Assembly (NCBI GenBank): GCA_021443235.1
Contig: JABUUJ010000023.1
Span: forward strand, 11,649 to 23,892
DNA: 12,244 nucleotides
Direction: 5' to 3'
DNA from: Muribaculaceae bacterium
Lineage (GTDB): Bacteria; Bacteroidota; Bacteroidia; Bacteroidales; Muribaculaceae
Shown: positions 1-6,630 of the stretch, one piece after another
Position numbering within the stretch: the first letter of the stretch is position 1
Layout: each line of letters begins with the position of its first letter
Made by a program: the position numbers and the translations under genes
Notes under the pieces: generated by a model
What the model was told of the DNA's origin: nothing
Seen by the model: only the letters and a program-made list of their open reading frames with translations
Databases searched by the model: none

Positions 1-1721
1 TGGTCAAGGACGGCGACACCCCGTGCGCCTACACTGCCTATGAGAAAAATGTCATGGGCTGGATGGCACTCACTCCCGCCACCGTCAACACCCAGTACTC
101 GCTCAAACCCATTGATGGCGTCGACGGCGAGGCAATAAAAATCACCAACAGTGAGAACAGCAACGAGTACTACATCCTTGAGTGCCGCAAGAAGCAAGGG
201 TGGAATGCAGTCAATGGCAGCGAGGGACTGCTGGCCTATCACGTTACCTACGATGCAAATGCGTGGAGCAACAGCACTATCAACAACAACGCCATGCAGC
301 GATTCACACCCATCTGTGCCGACAACCGCTGGGGCATCTTTAGCGAGAATGGCGACTGCTATCCCTATGGCAACAACAACAAAATCACCGACTCATCCAC
401 CCCAGCAGCGACGCTCAACCTGGGCACAAGAGGATTCATGGGACTGCCCATCACCGACATCACCAAGACCTCGACAGGCGTGAGCTTCTGGTTCTGCAAG
501 GACTATGAGAGGCCCGTGCCCACCATAGCGCAGGTGGAAGAGCCCACTATCACCATCAGTTCGCTCACCTGCCAGTGGAACGCTATTGACAACAGCGTGT
601 ACTACACCCTCAACGCCTATAGCGACGACCACAGCTATGACAAGACGTTCGACAAGATCACCACCAACAGCCAGGAAGTCACAGGCCTCACCCCAGGCAC
701 ACGCTACAACCTGCGTGTGAAGGCGACCTACACCGACGGCACTCAAGGCGAGTGGTCGCAGGTGGCAACCGCCACCACCAAGTCTAACCCCGTGATGCAG
801 AAGGCTGCACAGGTGGGCGACACCGAGTTCACCGCCTCGTGGCAACCCTTGGACAACGTGGCAAGCTACACACTGCACGTGCGCAACAAGGCCATCCCCG
901 ACTATGCCCTGCTGTTGCACGAGACCTTCGACAAGTGCACCACCACAAGCACCACCAACATTGCCTCAAACTTGAACAAATATACCGACAACGAAGGGTG
1001 GACTGGTGCCTATGTCTATCAGAACGTGAGCGGCGTGAGCCTCGCCTCGACTACCAACGCCGGCCGCATCACCTCGCCCGCACTTGACTTCAGCAGTTGG
1101 GAGGGCAAGGTTGTCGTCAAGGTCACGGCAGCTTGCATGGGCACTGGCACCGACTATCCGCTACAGGTGGCCGTTGACGGCACTTCGCAAAGCATCACCA
1201 TCCCCTACAACACCGCGCAGGAATACACGCTTGTGTACAACACCAGCGGCACCACTGCCGGCAAAGTGATATTCTCGGCATCGGCAAAGAAGAAAATCGT
1301 GATTTACGATATCAGAGTCTATAGCGGCAACGGCGAAGACGCTCCACAGGCGGCTCCCAGCCTGGCGCCAATCGAGACTGGCGACCAAGACAACCTCACT
1401 ATCACGGGCATCACCGACAGTAGCTACACGGTGAAGAACCTTGTTAAGGGCAACGAGTATGCCTATCGCGTGATGGCGCTGTTTACCAACGGCAGCGAGT
1501 CGCAGTGGTCGAACGTGGAGAGCGTGCGCCTGGGTAGCAGCCTGCCCGGCGACGTGAATGGCGACGGCACTGTGGACATCGCCGACGTGAACTGCTGCAT
1601 CAACATCATTCTGGGCTCGGAGCCCGCCAGCAAGTATGAGGGCCGCGCCGACGTCAACGACGACGGCACAGTCGACATCGCCGACGTGAATAGCGCTATA
1701 AACATTATCTTAGGCAAGTAA
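1..1721 (+). CDS. Secreted M6-type metalloprotease with dockerin-like C-terminus, 5'-truncated
   Basis: The gene enters from the left edge; the first full codon is at position 3 and the TAA stop is at 1719-1721, followed at once by a second TAA. The first 500 bases encode a segment typical of the C-terminal side of M6 (immune inhibitor A-like) peptidases: MGWM, then YYILECRKKQGWN, then GLLAYHVTYD with a following W and N. The catalytic HExxH site would lie upstream, outside the window, so activity cannot be judged. After it come a fibronectin type III domain (about 510-780) and a second FN3 whose strands (about 783-900 and 1345-1535) are separated by a jelly-roll-like module (about 900-1340). 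Two dockerin-like calcium-loop repeats (1548-1718; DVNGDGTVD and DVNDDGTVD) end the protein. It is probably an exported or surface-attached protease; export cannot be checked because the N-terminus is missing. Protease family assignment is from remembered family features. Confidence 0.82.
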   Translation, partial: VKDGDTPCAYTAYEKNVMGWMALTPATVNTQYSLKPIDGVDGEAIKITNSENSNEYYILECRKKQGWNAVNGSEGLLAYHVTYDANAWSNSTINNNAMQRFTPICADNRWGIFSENGDCYPYGNNNKITDSSTPAATLNLGTRGFMGLPITDITKTSTGVSFWFCKDYERPVPTIAQVEEPTITISSLTCQWNAIDNSVYYTLNAYSDDHSYDKTFDKITTNSQEVTGLTPGTRYNLRVKATYTDGTQGEWSQVATATTKSNPVMQKAAQVGDTEFTASWQPLDNVASYTLHVRNKAIPDYALLLHETFDKCTTTSTTNIASNLNKYTDNEGWTGAYVYQNVSGVSLASTTNAGRITSPALDFSSWEGKVVVKVTAACMGTGTDYPLQVAVDGTSQSITIPYNTAQEYTLVYNTSGTTAGKVIFSASAKKKIVIYDIRVYSGNGEDAPQAAPSLAPIETGDQDNLTITGITDSSYTVKNLVKGNEYAYRVMALFTNGSESQWSNVESVRLGSSLPGDVNGDGTVDIADVNCCINIILGSEPASKYEGRADVNDDGTVDIADVNSAINIILGK

Positions 1722-1740
1722 TAATTCCTAAGACCGGATT

Positions 1741-1814
1741 TTTCCACAGTGTTTCTACAGCTTTTCTACACGAGATTTTTGTCTTGTGGAAATGCTGAAG
1801 AAACACTGTGGAAC
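1741..1814. repeat. Long hairpin made of inverted 11-mer tandem arrays
   Basis: Three phased 11-mers, TTTCCACAGTG, TTTCTACAGCT and TTTCTACACGA, run from 1741 to 1773. Three more of the same type lie on the other strand from 1814 down to 1782 (GTTCCACAGTG, TTTCTTCAGCA, TTTCCACAAGA). Together they make a 72-bp near-perfect hairpin: arms 1742-1775 and 1780-1813, a 4-base loop, four mismatches and one G-T pair. The outer 15 bp are perfect. It begins 19 bases after the M6-protease stop and is followed by CTTTTA, so it may also terminate that transcript. It could be a small mobile-element remnant, but no target duplication was recognised. Confidence 0.85.
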
Positions 1815-1918
1815 TTTTATTGTGGCAGCACTCAATCAGGCATAGCTTGCAACACCCAGGTTCTGACATCGCCCTTAACCCCGTCAATCCCACCCTTTCC
1901 CCCACCAGCGCGAAGCAG

Positions 1919-1950
1919 AATTAACGGAAAATTAACGGCAATTAATGTAA
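1919..1950. repeat. Short 11-mer tandem repeat, unit AATTAACGGMA
   Basis: AATTAACGGAA (1919-1929) is followed directly by AATTAACGGCA (1930-1940) and a decayed third copy starting with ATTAATG. It lies in the gap between the M6 gene and the greA promoter. Apart from this array, the long hairpin and the C-rich element, I see no gene between 1815 and 2044. Confidence 0.6.
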
Positions 1951-1962
1951 AATCCCCAGCAA

Positions 1963-1993
1963 CCACCGCCCCCCCCTTAGATGGGCTGGGTGG
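1963..1993. repeat. C-rich imperfect palindrome with CCCCCCTTAG core
   Basis: CCACC at 1963-1967 and GGTGG at 1989-1993 flank a run of eight C, TTAG and GGG, giving an imperfect hairpin. The core CCCCCCTTAG occurs again at 3190-3199 in another intergenic gap. Function is unknown; it could be a weak terminator-like structure or a dispersed extragenic palindrome. Confidence 0.4.
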
Positions 1994-2044
1994 CTCCTTC
2001 CTCTGTCAAAATTTGGCAAATGTTAAAGAATTTGCTACTATTGT

Positions 2045-2075
2045 TTTGTGGGGTGAAAAAAAATGTGTAACTTTG
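2045..2075 (+). promoter_or_regulatory. Bacteroides-type promoter for greA-HIT
   Basis: TTTG at 2045-2048 and TAACTTTG at 2068-2075 are separated by 19 bp, an exact match to the Bacteroidota housekeeping pattern TTTG-N19/21-TAnnTTTG. Transcription should start near 2081, leaving a leader of about 125 bases before greA. Confidence 0.75.
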
Positions 2076-2126
2076 CAGTGCAACTGGTACAATAAGTGCC
2101 GTCGCGATGAGAAAAACTTAACAAGG

Positions 2127-2163
2127 GGAGTCCTGCGCACAGGTGGGATTCTTCGGTTTTTTT
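2127..2163 (+). terminator. Terminator-like hairpin in the greA leader (possible attenuator)
   Basis: GAGTCC near 2129-2134 can pair with GGATTC near 2147-2152 (one G-U pair), extended outward by a few more pairs, with a nested CCTG/CAGG option. It is followed by TTCGG and seven T at 2157-2163. It lies between the promoter and the greA start, so it may truncate part of the leader transcript or release a small RNA of about 80 bases. The stem is weak and no leader peptide is evident. Confidence 0.35.
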
Positions 2164-2207
2164 CCTGTAAAACACAAATTTAATTTAACATATAAACAAG
2201 AATTAAC

Positions 2208-2678
2208 ATGGCTATTTGTTACATGACACAAGAAGGCTATGACAAAAAAATGGCCGAACTTCGTCATCTTGAAAACGTTGAGCGACCCGAGGTGGTGCGC
2301 GCTATCGCCGAGGCTCGCGACAAAGGCGACCTATCGGAAAACGCCGAGTACGACGCCGCCAAGGAACGCCAAGGCATGCTCGAGGCTAAGATTGCCGAAC
2401 TGAAAAACCTCGTTGCCAGCGCTCGCATCATCGATGAGACTAAGATTGGCACCGATGAGGTGCAACTCCTTAACAAGGTCACCATGAAGAATGTGGACAA
2501 CGGCATGAAAATGACCTACACTATCGTTACCGAGACCGAGGCCAACATCCGTGAGGGCAAGATCTCTATCAAGACCCCCATCGCTCAGGGCTTGCTCGGC
2601 CACAAGGTGGGCGACATCGTCGAGGTGCAGGTGCCTGTGGGCAAAATGAAATTTGAAATCATCAGCATCGAGATATAA
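2208..2678 (+). CDS. greA: Transcription elongation factor GreA
   Basis: The 156-residue product has the normal length and layout of GreA. It binds RNA polymerase, reaches into the secondary channel and stimulates cleavage of backtracked RNA so that stalled elongation can resume. Residues 1-75 form the N-terminal coiled coil. Its tip, RDKGDLSENAEYDAAKERQ, carries the acidic pair D41 and E44 that coordinates the catalytic magnesium in the family. The C-terminal FKBP-like domain includes the typical GHKVGD segment. The ATG at 2208 is preferred over Met6 because it gives the usual MxxxxMT beginning; the upstream DNA is A-rich, as is common in this phylum. The HIT gene follows after 3 bases, so the two are co-transcribed from the promoter at 2045-2075. 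Confidence 0.95.
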   Translation: MAICYMTQEGYDKKMAELRHLENVERPEVVRAIAEARDKGDLSENAEYDAAKERQGMLEAKIAELKNLVASARIIDETKIGTDEVQLLNKVTMKNVDNGMKMTYTIVTETEANIREGKISIKTPIAQGLLGHKVGDIVEVQVPVGKMKFEIISIEI

Positions 2679-2681
2679 GCC

Positions 2682-3083
2682 ATGGCATCAATTTTCAGCA
2701 AAATAGTCGCTGGCCAAATTCCCAGCTATAAGGTCGCCGAGGACGACAACTACTACGCTTTCCTCGACATCAGCCCCGTAGCCAAAGGACACACCCTCGT
2801 CATCCCCAAGCACGAGGTTGACTACATCTTTGACCTCGACAGCGAGGAATATCAGGGGCTTTGGGAGTTTGCGCAACGTGTCGCTCGCGCCATGAAGCAG
2901 GCTATCCCTTGCAAGCGCATCGCCGTGGCTGTACTTGGCCTTGAAGTGCCGCATTGCCACATTCACCTCGCTCCCATCAACACTGAGGGCGACATGAATT
3001 TCGCCAAGCCCCACCTCAAACTCGACGCGACCGAGATGCAGGCTATAGCCGACAGCATCGCACAGGCCTTCGCCCAGCTCTAA
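2682..3083 (+). CDS. HIT-family (histidine triad) nucleotide-binding protein
   Basis: The protein has 133 residues and an HIT fold. The N-terminal IFSKIVAGQIPSYKV and the segment GHTLVIPKHEV are typical of HINT-like hydrolases. The triad is HCHIHL at residues 91-96, with H91, H93 and H95 expected to bind the nucleotide phosphate. Family members hydrolyse adenosine phosphoramidates or related purine nucleotide conjugates; the exact substrate cannot be read from sequence. The residue after the first triad histidine is cysteine, where a larger hydrophobic residue or alanine is more usual. The ATG lies 3 bases after the greA stop. A strong terminator follows, so greA and this gene form a two-gene operon. 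The protein should be cytoplasmic. Confidence 0.93.
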   Translation: MASIFSKIVAGQIPSYKVAEDDNYYAFLDISPVAKGHTLVIPKHEVDYIFDLDSEEYQGLWEFAQRVARAMKQAIPCKRIAVAVLGLEVPHCHIHLAPINTEGDMNFAKPHLKLDATEMQAIADSIAQAFAQL

Positions 3084-3096
3084 CGTAACCCAAAAT

Positions 3097-3138
3097 AAAA
3101 AACCAGCAGAGACGCCACACAGCGCCTCTGCTGGTTTT
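3097..3138 (+). terminator. Intrinsic terminator of the greA-HIT operon
   Basis: AAAACCAGCAGAG (3099-3111) pairs perfectly with CTCTGCTGGTTTT (3126-3138). An A/C mismatch and a CGC/GCG inner stem follow, with loop 3116-3121. The stem begins 16 bases after the HIT stop codon and ends in TTTT. A-runs on the other side mean it might also work on the - strand. Confidence 0.88.
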
Positions 3139-3140
3139 GT

Positions 3141-3180
3141 GTTCAATATAGTTCAACCTTGTTCAGCGTGGTCAAGCAAC
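3141..3180 (+). repeat. 10-mer tandem array GTTCAACNTT, HIT-gene side
   Basis: Consecutive 10-mers are GTTCAATATA (3141), GTTCAACCTT (3151), GTTCAGCGTG (3161) and a weak fourth, GTCAAGCAAC (3171). The array starts 2 bases after the operon terminator. It is inverted relative to the related array at 3262-3311; GTTCAACCTTGTTCA (3151-3165) pairs with 3277-3291 at 14 of 15 positions. Confidence 0.75.
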
Positions 3181-3189
3181 CACAGCACA

Positions 3190-3203
3190 CCCCCCTTAGG
3201 GGG
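3190..3203. repeat. CCCCCTTAGGGGG palindrome
   Basis: A perfect palindrome (CCCCCT, T, AGGGGG) at 3191-3203, preceded by one more C. It lies between the 10-mer array and the next terminator and shares CCCCCCTTAG with the element near 1971. Function unknown. Confidence 0.5.
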
Positions 3204-3207
3204 ACCA

Positions 3208-3246
3208 ATAAAAACCGCCTGCTACGACAACTCCGTAGCAGGCGGT
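3208..3246 (-). terminator. Intrinsic terminator of the BspA-like gene
   Basis: ACCGCCTGCTACG (3214-3226) pairs perfectly with CGTAGCAGGCGGT (3234-3246) around a 7-base loop. On the - strand the stem runs into TTTTTATT. It lies about 85 bases beyond the stop at 3332, so the 10-mer array at 3262-3311 is inside the 3' untranslated region. Confidence 0.85.
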
Positions 3247-3261
3247 AAATATCTCATTGGC

Positions 3262-3311
3262 AAGCTTCAACAATGTTGAACAAGGTTAAACCAAGTTGAA
3301 CAACGTTGAAC
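3262..3311 (-). repeat. 10-mer tandem array GTTCAACNTT, BspA-gene 3' UTR
   Basis: Read on the - strand from 3311 downward, five phased 10-mers occur: GTTCAACGTT, GTTCAACTTG, GTTTAACCTT, GTTCAACATT and a weaker GTTGAAGCTT. The unit is the same as in the 3141-3180 array and again lies on the coding strand of the adjacent gene. The first unit starts 20 bases after the stop codon. Confidence 0.82.
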
Positions 3312-3313
3312 CA

Positions 3314-3330
3314 AAGCGCCACAGGCGCTT
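3314..3330 (-). other. Small perfect hairpin right after the BspA stop
   Basis: AAGCGCC (3314-3320) and GGCGCTT (3324-3330) form a 7-bp stem with a 3-base loop. It starts one base after the stop codon on the - strand. No T-run follows, so it is not an obvious terminator; it might pause polymerase or protect the 3' end. Confidence 0.6.
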
Positions 3331-3331
3331 A

Positions 3332-6300
3332 TTAGCCAAGAATGATGTTGATAATCTCGTTAACGTCGGCGATGTCAACAGTGCCGTCACCATTAACGTC
3401 GGCACGACCTTCATACTTCTCAGCGGGCTCCGAGCCAAGGATTACGTTGATAGCGCAGTTCACGTCGGCAATGTCAACGATGCCGTCGCCGTTCACGTCA
3501 CCCTTGACGGGCTCAACCTCGGGAACGTAGGTGGCGCCAGTGACGCCATAGGCCTCAACACCCTCAACGGCGAAGCTAACGGTCTGAGTCTCGTCGGCAA
3601 CCTTCACGCACTTGATACCGCTCTTGTGCAGCGGGTTCTCGGCGTCAAATGCCACGCTCAGAGGCAGTGTAACGTCGTCGGCGCTCTTCGGTGCGATGTA
3701 AGCCCAGTAGATGTTCTCGCCGTCGCCGGTAATCTGCGTAACGCCGGTAACCTCGTCGCCGTCACCTTCCTTGAGCACGGGCGAGTTGTCGATAAGCGTT
3801 GCTGCATCCATGCTCACGCCAGTGGCTGCGGCACCCTTGGCGTCGTCGTCATAGATGGCCTGCATGGGCAAGCGATAGATGCCGGGAACTACGCTTGTGC
3901 CGTTCTCCTTGTCGCTCTGCAGGAAGAAGTAGAGATATCCGTTCTTCTCGTCGATGTAGAAGGTGGTGATTTGGAATCCCTTGAGGGTGGGTTTGAAGTG
4001 CTGGGGTTTGCCAGTGCCGCCATCGGGATAGATGTCGTTGAGCGCACCGCCATTGCGGAAGCGGAAGATACCGAAGCCGTTGAACTTCTTACCTACCCAG
4101 TAGATGTCGCCATTCTCGGGATCGGCAGTCTTGGTCAGGCCAGCGCCAATTGCGCCATACGACCACTGGTCGCCGTAGTAGGGCAACCACTGGTTCTGGA
4201 AGAAGAAGGGCTGCTCGCCGTACAGACCCACTGCGTCGGCGCTCATCTCGTGGATACCCACGTTGCGGTCGGCAATGTAAATCATGTTGCGCTCTTTGTC
4301 GATAGCCATTGAGAACGGATCCTGGAATGCCTCGTAGCCCACGTTGTTGAGCACGGTCACGCGATAGAAGATGCCGTCGGTGTTGTTGACATAGAACAGC
4401 TGGCCGTCGCCCGCACCTGCTGTGGGGCTCTGGTAGCGGAAGTTCTTACCAGCGTCGGCCACATAGATGCGGTTCTTGTAGCTGGCAAGGGTGAACGGGT
4501 GGGTGCCGGTGGCAAACTCGGTGTCAACCACGTTGCCGTCCTCGTCCTTATACATGAGCTTGCCGTCCTTGGTGGCAAAGTACAGACCGGTGGGGCAGCC
4601 CAGTGCCGAACCACTGCCAATGATGGTGGGGTCGCCCACGATGTTGAGATACTGCCACTGTGCGGCGCCCTTGTAGCTCTCTACGCTCTTCACTGCCACC
4701 TTGCACTCTACCTCGCTCTGGGTGTCGCTGAACACGCCGTTGGCAAGCACAGGCACGTTGGCGTTGAGCACGCGCAGTTTCTTGATGGCTGCGGGCACCG
4801 AGCCGGGCTCAATGTAGTTGACATTGGCGGGAATCTCAAGACTCTCGAGTGCCGAGCAGTTGACAAATGCGTTCTGCATCAGGTTGGTGGCTGTAGAGGG
4901 CAGCACCACGCTGGTGAGCTGTGCGCAGTTGGCGCATATACCTTGTGCAATCTCGTTGCGGCCGTCCTCAATCACAATCGACTCGAGCGCCGATGCGTTG
5001 AAGAGGTTGGTGCCTATATTCACATTGTTCTTGAGCATGAAGCTCTTGATTGCGGCGTGGTCAAACGCGTTGTTGCCCATAGCGGTCACTGCGGGCAGGC
5101 TCACCTGCTCAAAGGGTGAGTAGGCCATGCCATAGTTGTCGATGCTCTCAACGGTGGCGTTCTCATAGGCGGTTGCGGTGATGCCCTGGTGGGCGGTCAC
5201 GAGCAGTCGCTTGCCGTCGGCGCTGGTGAGCACATTGTCAACAACAGCAAATGCCGAGTTACCCTCGGCAAGGCTGATGGCGGCAAGGTTTGCGATGGGT
5301 GCAAATGCCGCATTGCTGATGCCGGTAACTGTCGAGGGAATGTTCACGCCCTGCAGCTTGGTGTTGGCAAAGGCCTGCTCGCCGATGGTGGTGAGGCCTT
5401 CGGGCAATGCCAGCGTGCCAGCAAGCTTGCTGTTCATAAACGCCTGGCTGGCGATTGAGCGCAGCGCTGTGGGCAGTGCGATGCTGGTGAGCGCGGTGTT
5501 GTAAAACGCGTTGTTGCCTATCGTGGTCACGTCGTTGCCCATTGTCACGCTTGCCAGGGCCTTGCATCCGTTGAAGCAGTTGCCAGGAATGGCATTGATG
5601 GCGGCGGGCAGTGCGATAGCGGGCAGCGTGTTGCAGCTCTGGAATGCGGCTTCGTTGAGCGATGCCACTTTGTTGCCATCGGCAAATACTACCTCGGTGA
5701 GTGCGGTGCAGCCCTGGAACATTGTCGATGCAATGTTGCTGAACTCGCCACCGAAGGTGATTTTCTTCAGCGCGGGAAGGGTGTGGAACGGCTGCAGGTT
5801 GCTTGCATAGAGCGATGCGTCGATGTCGCGGCCAAAGTAGATTTCCTCAATCGACTTGTTGGCAACGCGAGCCTCCTCGGTCTTTCCATAGGCGTCCGAG
5901 TTCATCTTGAACGGGGTTGTGCTGTCGGCAAAGATGAGCTTCTTCAGGCTTGAGCAGCCAGCGAGGTCCTCGCTGATCATCGGGCCTGCCCAGCCGCTGG
6001 GAATTGTGAGTTCCTCAAGGCCCGAGCAACCGTTGAGCACGCCGGTGCCTATGCTGGTGGCGGTCACGGGGATGGGGCTCACCTTCAGCGCCGAGCAACC
6101 CTTGAACGAGTTGCGGCCAATGGTGACGCAGGTCTCGGGAAGCACAAGCGATGTCATGTTCTTGCAGTCAAGAAACGAGTTGGCTGCGGTTGCAATCACG
6201 GTGTAGGTCTCGCCATTATACTCAAATGTGGCGGGAATCACGATGTCGCCCTCATAGAAGGCGGTGTCGGCCGGTGTGGTCGATGTGGCTTTGGTGATGG

Positions 6301-6448
6301 TGTACTTGGCTACTGTAGCATTGAGCTTGCTTGTGGTGTAGTTAATGCCGTTGACGGTAATGCTTGCGGCACTTGCCATCGGGGCAACAACAAGACACAA
6401 AGCACCTAATGCTAAGCTTTTAAGCCATGCTGACTTGGTAATCTTCAT
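3332..6448 (-). CDS. BspA-like leucine-rich-repeat surface protein with propeller-like region and dockerin-like repeats
   Basis: The product has 1038 residues if it starts at the ATG at 6448; an in-frame GTG at 6454 would add two. A Sec signal peptide ends near residue 27 (MASA, then AS). Residues from about 30 to 600 hold many LRR_5 (BspA-type) repeats, recognisable as NAFxxCxxLxxVxLPxxxxxI variants such as NSFKGCSALK. Residues from about 612 to 975 are a different beta-rich region with blade-like motifs, for example DPFSMAIDKERNMIYIADR and GLYFATKDGKLMY, suggesting a beta-propeller. Residues 983-1038 are two dockerin-like repeats (DVNGDGIVD, DVNGDGTVD), the same module that ends the M6 protease. 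LRR_5 proteins are known for adhesion in oral Bacteroidota and in Trichomonas; the ligand here is unknown. The gene has its own promoter (6548-6579) and terminator (3208-3246). Confidence 0.9.
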   Translation of the reverse strand: MKITKSAWLKSLALGALCLVVAPMASAASITVNGINYTTSKLNATVAKYTITKATSTTPADTAFYEGDIVIPATFEYNGETYTVIATAANSFLDCKNMTSLVLPETCVTIGRNSFKGCSALKVSPIPVTATSIGTGVLNGCSGLEELTIPSGWAGPMISEDLAGCSSLKKLIFADSTTPFKMNSDAYGKTEEARVANKSIEEIYFGRDIDASLYASNLQPFHTLPALKKITFGGEFSNIASTMFQGCTALTEVVFADGNKVASLNEAAFQSCNTLPAIALPAAINAIPGNCFNGCKALASVTMGNDVTTIGNNAFYNTALTSIALPTALRSIASQAFMNSKLAGTLALPEGLTTIGEQAFANTKLQGVNIPSTVTGISNAAFAPIANLAAISLAEGNSAFAVVDNVLTSADGKRLLVTAHQGITATAYENATVESIDNYGMAYSPFEQVSLPAVTAMGNNAFDHAAIKSFMLKNNVNIGTNLFNASALESIVIEDGRNEIAQGICANCAQLTSVVLPSTATNLMQNAFVNCSALESLEIPANVNYIEPGSVPAAIKKLRVLNANVPVLANGVFSDTQSEVECKVAVKSVESYKGAAQWQYLNIVGDPTIIGSGSALGCPTGLYFATKDGKLMYKDEDGNVVDTEFATGTHPFTLASYKNRIYVADAGKNFRYQSPTAGAGDGQLFYVNNTDGIFYRVTVLNNVGYEAFQDPFSMAIDKERNMIYIADRNVGIHEMSADAVGLYGEQPFFFQNQWLPYYGDQWSYGAIGAGLTKTADPENGDIYWVGKKFNGFGIFRFRNGGALNDIYPDGGTGKPQHFKPTLKGFQITTFYIDEKNGYLYFFLQSDKENGTSVVPGIYRLPMQAIYDDDAKGAAATGVSMDAATLIDNSPVLKEGDGDEVTGVTQITGDGENIYWAYIAPKSADDVTLPLSVAFDAENPLHKSGIKCVKVADETQTVSFAVEGVEAYGVTGATYVPEVEPVKGDVNGDGIVDIADVNCAINVILGSEPAEKYEGRADVNGDGTVDIADVNEIINIILG

Positions 6449-6520
6449 GTTCACAGTTCTTAATTTATGTTGTTAATAATTAGAGTGATTTGTTCAGTTT
6501 ATGTCAATAAAAGGTCGCCA

Positions 6521-6540
6521 AATTGCACAATACTGCAATT
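6521..6540 (-). promoter_or_regulatory. Inverted repeat at the predicted mRNA 5' end of the BspA-like gene
   Basis: AATTGCA (6521-6527) and TGCAATT (6534-6540) form a perfect 7-bp inverted repeat with a 6-base spacer. It begins about 8 bases downstream of the -7 box, so it would be a 5'-terminal stem-loop of the transcript, or an operator overlapping the start site. No regulator gene lies nearby. Confidence 0.45.
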
Positions 6541-6547
6541 CAACACA

Positions 6548-6579
6548 CAAATTTAATAATAAAAACATTATCACACAAA
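6548..6579 (-). promoter_or_regulatory. Bacteroides-type promoter of the BspA-like gene
   Basis: On the - strand, TTTG (6579-6576) and TAAATTTG (6555-6548) are separated by 20 bp, an exact match to the Bacteroidota consensus. It predicts a transcription start near 6541 and a 5' untranslated region of about 90 bases. It sits only 10 bases from the nagA terminator. Confidence 0.8.
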
Positions 6580-6588
6580 TTTTTATTT

Positions 6589-6620
6589 AAAAAAATGCCT
6601 GCCACATTGTGTGGCAGGCA
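6589..6620 (-). terminator. Intrinsic terminator of nagA
   Basis: TGCCTGCCACA (6596-6606) and TGTGGCAGGCA (6610-6620) form a perfect 11-bp stem with a 3-base loop. On the - strand it is followed by seven T (6595-6589). It separates nagA from the BspA-like gene downstream. Confidence 0.93.
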
Positions 6621-6630
6621 TCACTATATC

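Noticed and set aside
1741..1814. Insertion sequence end
   Set aside because: No transposase reading frame is nearby and no target duplication was recognised; it is listed as a repeat instead.
1749..2183. 144-codon frame in the gap before greA
   Set aside because: It runs through a hairpin, a repeat array, C-tracts and the greA promoter; composition is not protein-like and no start signal is seen.
3296..5119. Long + strand open frames opposite the BspA-like gene
   Set aside because: They are antisense shadows of a GC-rich repetitive gene; the - strand frame has a signal peptide, LRR motifs, promoter and terminator.
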